Assembly (NCBI GenBank): GCA_020638675.1
Contig: JACKID010000003.1
Coordinates: 310,001 to 374,000, forward strand
Length of the DNA stretch: 64,000 nucleotides
Source: Planctomycetota bacterium
Lineage (GTDB): Bacteria; Planctomycetota; UBA8742; UBA2392
Reading direction: 5' to 3'
Shown here: in pieces, positions 17,537 to 25,964 of the stretch
Layout: every line of letters begins with the position of its first letter
Numbering within the stretch: the first letter of the stretch is position 1
Notes under the pieces: generated by a model
The model's database searches: none
Told to the model about the DNA's origin: nothing
Seen by the model: only the letters and a program-made list of their open reading frames with translations
Position numbers and translations under genes: made by a program

Positions 17537-18278
17537 CCCGCTCGCGCTGGTGATCAGCCTGACGGCCGCGGACAGCGGGCTGTCACGCCGCGGGATGCTG
17601 GCATTGCAGCGCCTGCGCCAGCGCCAGCTGGAAACGATTGACCGCTCGCGCGGCGCGTTCGTGAAGGTCCAGCCGCGCAGCGAGCCGCCGTTGCTCGACC
17701 TGGGCGCCATCGGGCGGGACTCGCCCCTTACGGGCGATTATCACAGCCTGATCGTGCTGGAGCTGGTCACGGATTTCCCCGAACGCGGATCCGAGCTGCG
17801 GGCCATGCTGGATGCGCGCCGGCACGGGCTGGATGCGAAGAACCTGGCCGACGCCCTGTGGCAGAACGACGGGGGCGAAGCGTTCAAGTCTGCCGCGGCA
17901 AAGCACAGTCTCGATCCCCATTTGCTTGCGGGCACGTTGTGGGCGGCGCTGAAGCCGCTGTACGAATCGGTCGCGGCCGCGGTCATTCGGCACTTCGAAG
18001 TCCCCTCGGGCGCCAACGAATGCCCCGTCTGCGGCGGCCTTCCGTGGGCGCGCAGCGGCGACCAGCTTGTCTGCTGCGTCTGCGAAACGCACTGGAAGGG
18101 CGACCTCGCCGGGCGCAGCTTTCGCACTTCGGACGGGCCCCAGGTGGTCGGCGCAACGCGGCTCTATGACTCCGTTTCGGGCCAGCGCCTTGTCGAACTC
18201 GACGGTGCATTGCTTGCACACGCGTTCGACCCCGGGCCGCTAATCGAACTTTTGCAGTTGCTGGACAAGCCCGTCTGA
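17490..18278 (+). CDS. FdhE-like zinc-ribbon protein
   Basis: 262 residues if the GTG at 17490 is used; a later start is possible. The central helical part (HSLDPHLLAGTLWAALKPLYESVA) and the following ribbon (ECPVCGGLP ... LVCCVCETHW) match the layout of FdhE, the accessory factor for formate dehydrogenase maturation. Only one four-cysteine ribbon is visible, whereas FdhE usually has two. The last 60 residues (ATRLYDSVSGQRLVELDG) are not ribbon-like. No formate dehydrogenase is adjacent, although a related molybdoenzyme lies at 48585-51422. FdhE homology is an inference from pattern only. Confidence 0.55.
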   Translation: MANASPHARPSARRLDPLALVISLTAADSGLSRRGMLALQRLRQRQLETIDRSRGAFVKVQPRSEPPLLDLGAIGRDSPLTGDYHSLIVLELVTDFPERGSELRAMLDARRHGLDAKNLADALWQNDGGEAFKSAAAKHSLDPHLLAGTLWAALKPLYESVAAAVIRHFEVPSGANECPVCGGLPWARSGDQLVCCVCETHWKGDLAGRSFRTSDGPQVVGATRLYDSVSGQRLVELDGALLAHAFDPGPLIELLQLLDKPV

Positions 18279-18337
18279 TCCGTAAATGGTTCAATGGAAG
18301 GCCGCAACACGCCCGGCGTGGCGCGTTTCAGGTGTGC

Positions 18338-20212
18338 ATGCTGAAGTCGATCGACATCGAACCACTGGGCAAGAGGGGCCGACTCACGGCGTGGGGTCTG
18401 GTCGCTGCGTCGGGCGTGCTGATGACGCTGTGCCAGCCGCCGTTTGACGTGCCGCTGTTGGGGCTGGTAGCGCTTGCGCCGCTGTTCATCGCGCTGCCGC
18501 GGCTTGGCCCGCGGTCGGCCTGGCTGGCCGGCTTCCTCGTCGGCTTGCCGTACTTCTGGATCGACATGTGGTGGCTCGGCCAGATGGTTACCGACCCCGG
18601 CAGCGAGTGGATCGTCTTTGCCATGTTCGCCTTCGTTGCTACCGCCATGGCAGGCTACTACGGCGTCGCGGCCATGGTGATCCGCTGGGTGCTGACGCGG
18701 CGGCAGGTCAAGCTGATGCTGCTGGTGCCGCTGGTGTGGCTCGGGTTCGAGTTCATACACGAGTTCAACACGCCCGCGCCGTACCCGTGGATGCCGCTTG
18801 GCACCAGCATCACGGAGTTCACGTCCTTCATCCAGACGGCCGACATCTGGGGCCAGTACGGGTTGTCGGCCGGTCTGGCGTTCACCGCGCTGGCGGTCGC
18901 GTCGCTGGTGTATCTCGACGGGGAGGCAGGACAATTCCGCCTGCGCAAAGACCGTTTCCGCCGCTTTGTGGTTCCAGGGCTGGCCGTGCTGTTTGTGGCG
19001 GGCAGTTGCGTTTACGGGTTCGTGCGCATGGGCCAGATGGACGCGGACACGGTCGATGATGGACCGCTGATCGCCGGCGTGCAGGGCAACCTGTCGCAGG
19101 AGGTCAAGGTCCGCAACGACCCGGACCGCCTGCCGAACGCGTTCACCAAGCAACTGAAGCTGTCGCGCGAGGCCGTGGACCAGCAGGCCGAGCTGGTCTG
19201 CTGGGCGGAGACCATGCTCTTCTTCGGCACGACCCGCGACGGACTTACACGGGGCAAAGAAGCGGAGTCCGCCGAGTTCTACAAAGACGGCGTGCCCGAC
19301 CGTGTCCTGCTTTCCGGCAGCGCGGTCACGAGTCGGGGCGACATCCACAACACCAGCTACGTCGAGTATCTGCGCGCCAAGATCTGCTACGAGCTGAAGA
19401 CACCGATGCTCGTGGGCACCCTGACGGACATACCCGCCTCGGAGCGCGATGTGCCGTGGAAGGAGGACACCTACGACCTGCGCAAATACAACACCGCGAT
19501 GATGTTCGACCCCAAGGGCCGCGTCGTGGACAGCTACGACAAGCGCTACCTGGTGCCGGGCGGCGAATACATCCCGATCGAGGAAATGCCGCTGATCCGC
19601 AAGATCATCGTCGACTACGCGGAAGGCCTGCAAGGCTACGCGAGCCGCGTCGAGCCTGGGCGGCGGCTGACACTGTTCCGACTGCCCAGCAAGGCCGACC
19701 GGCTTGGCGGACGCGAGTGGGCGTTTACCAGCACCATCTGCTACGAGTACGCGTGGCCCGGCTGCTACGAAGAGCTGCACGAGAAGCCGGACCGCTACCC
19801 GGACTTCCACATCAACATCAGCAACGAAGGCTGGTTCAAGCAAAGCGCCGAGCTGGACCAGGCCATCGACTACCTGCGTCTGCGCGCCATTGAGTCACGC
19901 GTTCCGATCGTCCGGGCGACCAACACCGGCATTACCTGCAGCATCGACGCCTGCGGGCGCGTGCATGAAGTGCTCGAAGTCGACGGCAGCGACCGCGAAG
20001 TCAGCGGCGTATTGCTGATGCGGCCGCGGGTATTGGCGAACCCATCGCCCACGCTGTTCGTGGGCATGTTCGGGCGGGCGCTTGGCTGGCTGTCATTGAT
20101 CGTCATTTGCGGCATAATGCCCCTGATGATCGCCGGCAGGGCGCAGCAGTTCTGGCGTCGGCGCAGTGCCAAGGTTGCCGAGAAGAGAAACACCGTCAAA
20201 CTCGAAAAATGA
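18338..20212 (+). CDS. lnt: Apolipoprotein N-acyltransferase
   Basis: 624 residues from ATG 18338 (a GTG lies six bases earlier), longer than the usual 500-540. About six to eight N-terminal hydrophobic segments precede a periplasmic nitrilase-like domain. The catalytic triad is recognisable: Glu in LVCWAETM, Lys in YDKRYLVPGGEYIP and Cys in TSTICYEYAW. The extra length lies mostly in the nitrilase domain, in the insert after the Glu motif. Lnt N-acylates the diacylglyceryl cysteine of lipoproteins at the inner membrane. Its stop overlaps the next gene's start (ATGA). Confidence 0.9.
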   Translation: MLKSIDIEPLGKRGRLTAWGLVAASGVLMTLCQPPFDVPLLGLVALAPLFIALPRLGPRSAWLAGFLVGLPYFWIDMWWLGQMVTDPGSEWIVFAMFAFVATAMAGYYGVAAMVIRWVLTRRQVKLMLLVPLVWLGFEFIHEFNTPAPYPWMPLGTSITEFTSFIQTADIWGQYGLSAGLAFTALAVASLVYLDGEAGQFRLRKDRFRRFVVPGLAVLFVAGSCVYGFVRMGQMDADTVDDGPLIAGVQGNLSQEVKVRNDPDRLPNAFTKQLKLSREAVDQQAELVCWAETMLFFGTTRDGLTRGKEAESAEFYKDGVPDRVLLSGSAVTSRGDIHNTSYVEYLRAKICYELKTPMLVGTLTDIPASERDVPWKEDTYDLRKYNTAMMFDPKGRVVDSYDKRYLVPGGEYIPIEEMPLIRKIIVDYAEGLQGYASRVEPGRRLTLFRLPSKADRLGGREWAFTSTICYEYAWPGCYEELHEKPDRYPDFHINISNEGWFKQSAELDQAIDYLRLRAIESRVPIVRATNTGITCSIDACGRVHEVLEVDGSDREVSGVLLMRPRVLANPSPTLFVGMFGRALGWLSLIVICGIMPLMIAGRAQQFWRRRSAKVAEKRNTVKLEK

Positions 20213-21477
20213 AGCTGAGAGTCACCATCGTAATCCTGCTGTGCGCCGCCTTCGCGGTGCTCGGCTCCGTTATTGCGCAGGACGAGCCGGAGGCGTCTCC
20301 GCCGGCCGAGGAAGGGCAGCCGGGCGTGCCAAGCTGGGAGCGCTTGCAGGCCGTGCTGCCGTACATGTCCTCGCGCGTGCCGGAACATCGCCTGCAGGCC
20401 GAGCGCCTGATCGAGGCCGGCGCCGATGCGCACTTCGACGAGCTGGTCAAGGTTCTGCCCGATCAGCCCCGCCGCGGGCGTGAGGTGCTGCTGCGCGTGC
20501 TGGCAAATACGCAGCACGAAGGGCGCGTGCTGCTGTGTCTCGAAACGCTCTGCAATCGCGAGGCGCGCCGGACGGAACGCACCATCGCGTCACGCGCACT
20601 CAAGGGAGTCGACGCCGACAAGCTGCGTTCGCTGATTGAGGAGCGACTGGCGCAGCCCGAGATTGACATCTACCAGACCATTCAGTGCTGCACGCTGCTC
20701 GGCACGCTCTCGAGCGCGCGTGCACAGGGCGTGGCCGAGGCGGTGCTCGAAAAGGCCGGCGGCAACAGCCTGCTGCAGTTTGCGGCCGAAGACGCCGTGT
20801 TGCGCTCGACGCTCGCGTCGGATTTTTCCCAGCCCGCGTGGAGCCGCTATCAGGAGCGGCGCCCGAACGCGCCGAAAGTGACGCTTGCCCAGTTGCAGAC
20901 CGCGCTGGATGACCTGGCGCTGCCCCGCGCCACGGACCGCGCTCGCGCCGAGCTGACGCTGTCCGATATCGTCGGTGATGACAAGCGCGTGTTGCTCGCG
21001 CTGGCGCGCAGCCCCTGGCCGGAGCGTGCGGCCTTCGCCCTGAAGCGCCTGGAGAAAGACCAGAGCAGTGAGCTGGAACACGCCACGCAAGCCGTGATGC
21101 TCGACCTCGTGATGACCAGCGAGCAGACCATTGCGCTGATGGCGATGGACGTCGCGATCGCGGGTACGCCGCCGACGGACGACGAAATGGAAACGCTGCG
21201 TCCTGCAATCAGCGTGGATTCAGAGGCGCGTCTTGAGGCGATCCTGGAGGGCATGGGGCGCGGCAGCGACCTCGCCGAGTTGCGCTCGCGCAGCCGAAAG
21301 CTCGAGGCCAAGCTTCGCCCGCTGCTTCGCCGCCGCGGCGCATTCGATGCCGAGGTGCGCGGGTTGTTGAACCAGTTACAGACCGTCCAGATGCAGCTCG
21401 CGCAAGTCGAGGCGCGCTGGGAGAACGGCTGGAAGCGCGAATTCGAGACCGAGATTCTCGGCACCAACCCGGACTGA
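20209..21477 (+). CDS. Exported alpha-helical (HEAT-like) protein, unknown
   Basis: 422 residues. The signal peptide KLRVTIVILLCAAFAVLGSVIA is followed by an acidic Pro-rich linker. The rest is helical with repeated Leu/Arg/Glu patterns suggestive of HEAT-type repeats (HRLQAERLIEAGADAHFDEL; ERTIASRALKGVDADKLRSL). A predicted coiled coil lies near the C-terminus (about residues 360-410). No enzymatic motif is visible. It begins in an ATGA overlap with lnt and ends 4 bp before the acetyltransferase gene, so it is likely part of the same transcript. Confidence 0.7.
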   Translation: MKLRVTIVILLCAAFAVLGSVIAQDEPEASPPAEEGQPGVPSWERLQAVLPYMSSRVPEHRLQAERLIEAGADAHFDELVKVLPDQPRRGREVLLRVLANTQHEGRVLLCLETLCNREARRTERTIASRALKGVDADKLRSLIEERLAQPEIDIYQTIQCCTLLGTLSSARAQGVAEAVLEKAGGNSLLQFAAEDAVLRSTLASDFSQPAWSRYQERRPNAPKVTLAQLQTALDDLALPRATDRARAELTLSDIVGDDKRVLLALARSPWPERAAFALKRLEKDQSSELEHATQAVMLDLVMTSEQTIALMAMDVAIAGTPPTDDEMETLRPAISVDSEARLEAILEGMGRGSDLAELRSRSRKLEAKLRPLLRRRGAFDAEVRGLLNQLQTVQMQLAQVEARWENGWKREFETEILGTNPD

Positions 21478-21481
21478 TGCC

Positions 21482-22666
21482 ATGGCACAGCTTCCCCGCT
21501 ACGGCCGACCCGACGGCGACGCCGATCGGCGCGCCTACGCCGCCATCGTCGCGCAGGCGTTCGCGGGCGAGGCGGAACTGTTTGAGGGCTGGGTGCGCAG
21601 CTTCGGCGACGATGTCCGCGTGCTCCGCGCCGAAGAGCTGCAGGCCGGGCTGGTGATCTACCGCATGGGCCAGTTCTTCGGCGGCGTCAGCGTCCCCACC
21701 TGGGGGATCGCCGGCGTGGCGGTGAAGCCGGAGTTGCGCTCACGGGGCTACGCGCGCGAATTGATGCTGGAGAACCTGCGCGAGAATTTCGAGAGCGGTC
21801 CGGCGATATCGACGCTCTATCCCGCCGCCCCGAAGCTCTACCGAAACCTCGGCTGGGAGTACGCGGGCGCGCGGTGCATGTTCGCCGCGAATCTGTCGGA
21901 GCTGCCGGTTGCCGAGACGGAACTGGTTGTGCGCGAAGCCGGGCCGGCCGATCAGGAGACGATTGAGGAGCTCTACCGGCTTCGGCACGGCTACGAGAAC
22001 GGCTGCCTCGACCGAAGCGAGCTGATCTGGGAGCGCGTGCGCCGAGCACCCCGGGAAACGCCGCTCTTCGGCTACATCGCGGAACGCGACGGCGGCCCGG
22101 AAGGCTACGTGCTCTATACGCAGAAGCGGCAGTCCGCCACGAGCTTCCGCTACGACCTGCTGGTGCGTGATCTCGTGTGTCTGACACCGGATGCGGCCGC
22201 CGCCTTGCTCGCATTCTTCGCCCGCCACCGGAGCGTCGCCAACCGCGTGCAGTTCTACGCGGCGCCGGATGATCCGCTCGCCCTGGCAGTGGCGCGCACG
22301 ACCGAGCTGTCGCAGGAACAGCGCATGCAGTGGATGCTGCGCATTGTACGCGTCAAGGATGCGCTGGAATCGAGAGGCTACTCAAGGCACGTGTCCGCGC
22401 GCGCCGTTGTGCACGTAGTTGACGCCGCGCTTGCGGAGAATGCAGGCGACTGGACGCTGGACTTGGCGGACGGGCAGATGCGCGTCTCGCGGGGCGGCAC
22501 GGGGGGTGCGCAGCTTGATGTGCGCGGGCTCGCAGCGCTGTACAGCGGCAGCTTCGGCCCGGCGCAATTGCGGGCGGCCGGTTGGCTGTCCGGAGCCAGC
22601 GACCAGGACGCGGCGCTCGCCGCGATGTTTGCCGGCACCGCGCCGTGGATGCCGGATTTCTTCTAG
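21482..22666 (+). CDS. Eis-like GNAT N-acetyltransferase with SCP2-like C-terminal domain
   Basis: 394 residues with the three-part layout of the Eis family. An N-terminal GNAT domain has the acetyl-CoA loop GIAGVAVKPELRSRGYARELM and STLYPAAPKLYRNLGWEYAG. A second, degenerate GNAT domain spans about residues 155-290. A sterol-carrier-like C-terminal domain (about 295-394) ends in a terminal Phe, as in Eis where the C-terminal carboxylate acts in catalysis. Eis relatives acetylate aminoglycosides or protein lysines; the substrate here is unknown. Its TAG stop overlaps the convergent glycosyltransferase stop. Confidence 0.85.
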   Translation: MAQLPRYGRPDGDADRRAYAAIVAQAFAGEAELFEGWVRSFGDDVRVLRAEELQAGLVIYRMGQFFGGVSVPTWGIAGVAVKPELRSRGYARELMLENLRENFESGPAISTLYPAAPKLYRNLGWEYAGARCMFAANLSELPVAETELVVREAGPADQETIEELYRLRHGYENGCLDRSELIWERVRRAPRETPLFGYIAERDGGPEGYVLYTQKRQSATSFRYDLLVRDLVCLTPDAAAALLAFFARHRSVANRVQFYAAPDDPLALAVARTTELSQEQRMQWMLRIVRVKDALESRGYSRHVSARAVVHVVDAALAENAGDWTLDLADGQMRVSRGGTGGAQLDVRGLAALYSGSFGPAQLRAAGWLSGASDQDAALAAMFAGTAPWMPDFF

Positions 22667-24867
22667 CCCAAGATCTCGCGGTAGATGTCGAGATACATCG
22701 CGGCCACGGCGTCAGGCCGGAAGCGTTCGACATTGTGCAGCCCGTTCGCGATCAGACCGGCGCGGTATTCCGCGTCACCGAACACACGCTCGTACCCGTC
22801 CCGGATGGACTCCACGCTCGTCGGGTTTACGAAGCATGCCCCGCTTCCGGCTACTTCAGTCATCGGCGCGAGATTGGACGTCACGACTGCACGCCCGGTC
22901 GCCTGGCCCTCGATCACGGGCATTCCAAAACCCTCGTAAAGGCTCGCGAACCCGACTGCGTCGCACTCGCGGTAGGCGTTCGCCATCTGCTTGCCGCTGA
23001 GGTCGATCGAGTTTTCAAAGGGCAGACCGGATTCGGCCAGCATGGCGCGTTGCACCGCGGAGAGCCGCCCAACGACATGCAGACGGCACTGGAGGGGCGT
23101 GAGCGCCTCCACAGTGCGGTTGAGGTTCTTGTGCGGCAGCGTTCCGATTAGCAACACCAGCGGCCGTTCGGTGTTGAACTCGCGCGGCGAGTACTGAAAC
23201 GCGTCGGCCACACAATTGGGCACCACGCGGATCTTTTCGGGGTCGCAGCCGGTGACCGTGACCAGCTCATCTTTTGTTGCCTGCGATATCGTCGTGACGA
23301 TTCGGGCCCGCGCCACGGGCCACTCAAAGTACAGCTTCCGCAGCAGGGCGCGCCGGAGCCCTGTCGTGCGCCGCAACGCTACGCAGTCGTGCACGGTCAG
23401 GACCGTGCGATCCCCATCAAGCCCAAGCGCTAGATAGTGCACGTCGCCGACGATGTGGTTGACGCGCCCCTGCGCGAGACTCGCCCAGCGCTTGTTGCGC
23501 AAGCGAGGCATGACCCCGCGACTCGCTTCGGGGCAGCGCGCAACGCGCACGTCGGCGTGCGCAAGCATTGCTCCGCGGATGCCGGCAAACAGCTTCTCAA
23601 TGCTGTGGTAGTCGGCGAGCGGCTTGCGCTCATAGTGAACGATATCAAGCAGGCGCTTTGAGGGCGGTCGCGGCGCGGGCGCTTCACCCGCGATGCCGAG
23701 CGCGCCGGCGAGCGTTTCGGCCGAGCGCTCCCAATCGAACGCCGCGATCGCGGACGCCAGTGCGGGCTTGTCAAAGGGGGCGAACGTCGAAGGATCGGCA
23801 AGCGCGGCGGCCCAAGCGGCGACGCTGTCGTCGTCCGTGAACTGGATGTTTGGGAGTGCGAGACGCTGAAACTCCTTCAGTGGGTTGCTCAATACGGGCT
23901 TGCCGGCAGCGCTGAATTCAAGTGGATTCATGGCCATCGCGTCGTGCGTCAACGGCGAGACGTCCTGTGGGTGTGCCCCCGCATCGCATGCGGCGAACCA
24001 CGCGGCGACTTCGTCCGGGGGTACCGCGCCCGCAACCAGCACACCGTCCGCCTCGCCGCGGCTGAACGCGGCCGCGCGTTCAGCGCCCGGGCCGACAACC
24101 AGCAGTGCGAGCTCCGGCCGCCGGCTGCGAGCCTGCACAAACGCGCGCACCAGACGTTCCATGCCATCGAAGGGCATCGTGTGGTTTGCGATGAAGCCGA
24201 CTGTGAACTTGCCATCGAGCTGGAAGCGCTTGCGGATGCCGTCCACGGTTGCGGCATCCACGGCAGCGATCTGGGCGAGTGGCACGCCGTTCGGAATGTA
24301 GACGGGCTGCCGGTCCGCCAGCCGCTGGACGTAGTCGCACAACTGCAGGCTGGAGGCGCTGACGCTGTCAGCGCGGCGCAAGACCTCGGCGTGAAATTCG
24401 CGTCGCGCACGCCCCACGCGTGTGGCGGGCCACGCGTCGTGGAAGTTGTCCACGACGTCAAAGTGGATGCGGTAGTCACGCCGCTTTGAGGGCAAGAAGA
24501 AGAAAGGAGTGCTCAGGTAGACGGTGTCGCAATCGAAGCGCTTCAGCGCTTGCTGCAGGTGTCGCTCATTGATCGCGGCCGCGCCTTCGTTGAGCGTCGG
24601 CCCGGTGGCCGCGGCGATCGGCATGCGAAAGCGTGTGACCTGACCTTCCGATAGCACTTCAAATGGGGAGCGCAGGAGGTCCACACGCAGGCGCAGCTTC
24701 TCGCCGATGGTCGGGCGCAGTCCGCGTAGCGCGGGCGTGTGATCCAGTGCGAACACAGGCGTGTGCCGCGCGAGCCGTGTCGCCAGCTCGATTTCGCGCA
24801 CGCGGTAGTTCTCGCCGAATATCATTCGGCCGATCCAAAGCACGCGGTGTTCAGCCGGCTGAGTCAC
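22663..24867 (-). CDS. Two-domain glycosyltransferase (GT-B + GT-B)
   Basis: 734 residues, GTG start in a GTGA overlap with wecB. The N-terminal half (about 1-385) is a GT-B fold with a GT4-like C-terminal lobe (YIPNGV, KFTVGFIANHTMPFDGMERLV, LEFSAAGKPVLSNP). The second half (about 405-734) is a separate GT4/GT1 domain with TISQATKDELV, IRVVPNC, LLIGTLPHKNLNRTVEAL and the donor-binding motif EGFGMPVIEGQATG. Two GT domains in one chain would let one protein add two sugars, or one domain may be structural. It is the last gene of the wzm-wzt export operon, so it likely builds a surface polysaccharide at the cytoplasmic face. Confidence 0.85.
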   Translation of the reverse strand: MTQPAEHRVLWIGRMIFGENYRVREIELATRLARHTPVFALDHTPALRGLRPTIGEKLRLRVDLLRSPFEVLSEGQVTRFRMPIAAATGPTLNEGAAAINERHLQQALKRFDCDTVYLSTPFFFLPSKRRDYRIHFDVVDNFHDAWPATRVGRARREFHAEVLRRADSVSASSLQLCDYVQRLADRQPVYIPNGVPLAQIAAVDAATVDGIRKRFQLDGKFTVGFIANHTMPFDGMERLVRAFVQARSRRPELALLVVGPGAERAAAFSRGEADGVLVAGAVPPDEVAAWFAACDAGAHPQDVSPLTHDAMAMNPLEFSAAGKPVLSNPLKEFQRLALPNIQFTDDDSVAAWAAALADPSTFAPFDKPALASAIAAFDWERSAETLAGALGIAGEAPAPRPPSKRLLDIVHYERKPLADYHSIEKLFAGIRGAMLAHADVRVARCPEASRGVMPRLRNKRWASLAQGRVNHIVGDVHYLALGLDGDRTVLTVHDCVALRRTTGLRRALLRKLYFEWPVARARIVTTISQATKDELVTVTGCDPEKIRVVPNCVADAFQYSPREFNTERPLVLLIGTLPHKNLNRTVEALTPLQCRLHVVGRLSAVQRAMLAESGLPFENSIDLSGKQMANAYRECDAVGFASLYEGFGMPVIEGQATGRAVVTSNLAPMTEVAGSGACFVNPTSVESIRDGYERVFGDAEYRAGLIANGLHNVERFRPDAVAAMYLDIYREILG

Positions 24868-25964
24868 GTCTTGAGCAACCTGGCTACGTCGTCCGCGATG
24901 CGCTCGCCCGCCAGCCCTTCGCCATAGGGGTTCGGCACGGATCGCAGGCGCTTGCGCAGGCCGTCGTCGCCGAGCACATCACTTAGCGCAGACTCTATGC
25001 GCACGGCGTCGGTCCCCACCAGCCGCAGGAATCCATCCGCGAGCCCCTCCGGCCGTTCCGTCACGTCGCGCGCGACCAGTACCGGCGTACCGAAGCTGGG
25101 CGCCTCTTCCTGGATGCCGCCGCTGTCGGACACCACGGCTGCCGCATTGGCGAGCATCCAGATGGAATCGCCATAACCCAGGGGCTCAATCACCAGCAGG
25201 CGTTCATGCTGCACTTTCGCGATCTCCTGCTGCACGGGCGGGCTTGGGTGAGCGGCCAGTACGGCCGTGCAGTCGGCGTACTTTTCGAGCGCCGCGCAGA
25301 CACCGCGCAGCATGCTTGCGATGCCTCCGCCCTGGTTCTCGCGCCGATGCGCCGTGACGTAGATGAGCCGACGCCCGGAAAGCTGCCTCAAGCGCTCCGG
25401 CGCTTTGTCGTGGCGTGCGGCCATCCAGAGCGCGGCATCCACGCCGGTCTGGCCGGTCACAAGGATCGACTCCTCGGAGAACCCCTCGGCCAGAAGCGCG
25501 TTCCTTGCGCCTTCGGTCGGTGCGTAGTGCCGTGAAGACAGGCGATCGGCCGTGAGCCGATTCATCTCTTCCGGCCAGGGCGCGTCAAGCCGCCCGCTGC
25601 GAAGCCCGGCCTCGATGTGTCCGCAGGAGACGCGCGCATAGAAGGCGCTGAGCGCGCCCGCCAGGGTCGTCGCCGTATCGCCCTGCACCAGCACCATCCG
25701 CGGCGAGCGTGATTTGAGCTCTGCACTGATTCGTTCAATCAAGCGCGCCGTCAGCGCGGGGAGATCGGGCGTGCCCGTCATGGCTTGAAGATCCACGTCC
25801 GGCTCGAGCCCGAACGCTGCCAGCGCGCCCGCGAGCAACTCCGCGTGCTGGCCGCTGGAAACCAATCGAACCTGCACGCCGCGCGCACGCAACGCGAACA
25901 CGACCGGCGCGCATTTGATCGCCTCCGGGCGCGTACCGACGATGACGGATACATCAACTGTCAT
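24864..25964 (-). CDS. wecB: UDP-N-acetylglucosamine 2-epimerase (non-hydrolysing)
   Basis: 366 residues. It interconverts UDP-GlcNAc and UDP-ManNAc for surface polysaccharide synthesis. Signatures are VGTRPEAIKCAPVV at the N-terminus, QGDTATTLAGALSAFY, HIEAGLRS, PEEMNRLTADRLSS, TAHRRENQG and the C-terminal DSGGIQEEAPSFG...TERPEG. It overlaps its upstream neighbour by 11 bp and its downstream neighbour by 4 bp, inside the polysaccharide export operon. Its presence points to ManNAc or a derivative in the exported glycan. Confidence 0.95.
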   Translation of the reverse strand: MTVDVSVIVGTRPEAIKCAPVVFALRARGVQVRLVSSGQHAELLAGALAAFGLEPDVDLQAMTGTPDLPALTARLIERISAELKSRSPRMVLVQGDTATTLAGALSAFYARVSCGHIEAGLRSGRLDAPWPEEMNRLTADRLSSRHYAPTEGARNALLAEGFSEESILVTGQTGVDAALWMAARHDKAPERLRQLSGRRLIYVTAHRRENQGGGIASMLRGVCAALEKYADCTAVLAAHPSPPVQQEIAKVQHERLLVIEPLGYGDSIWMLANAAAVVSDSGGIQEEAPSFGTPVLVARDVTERPEGLADGFLRLVGTDAVRIESALSDVLGDDGLRKRLRSVPNPYGEGLAGERIADDVARLLKT

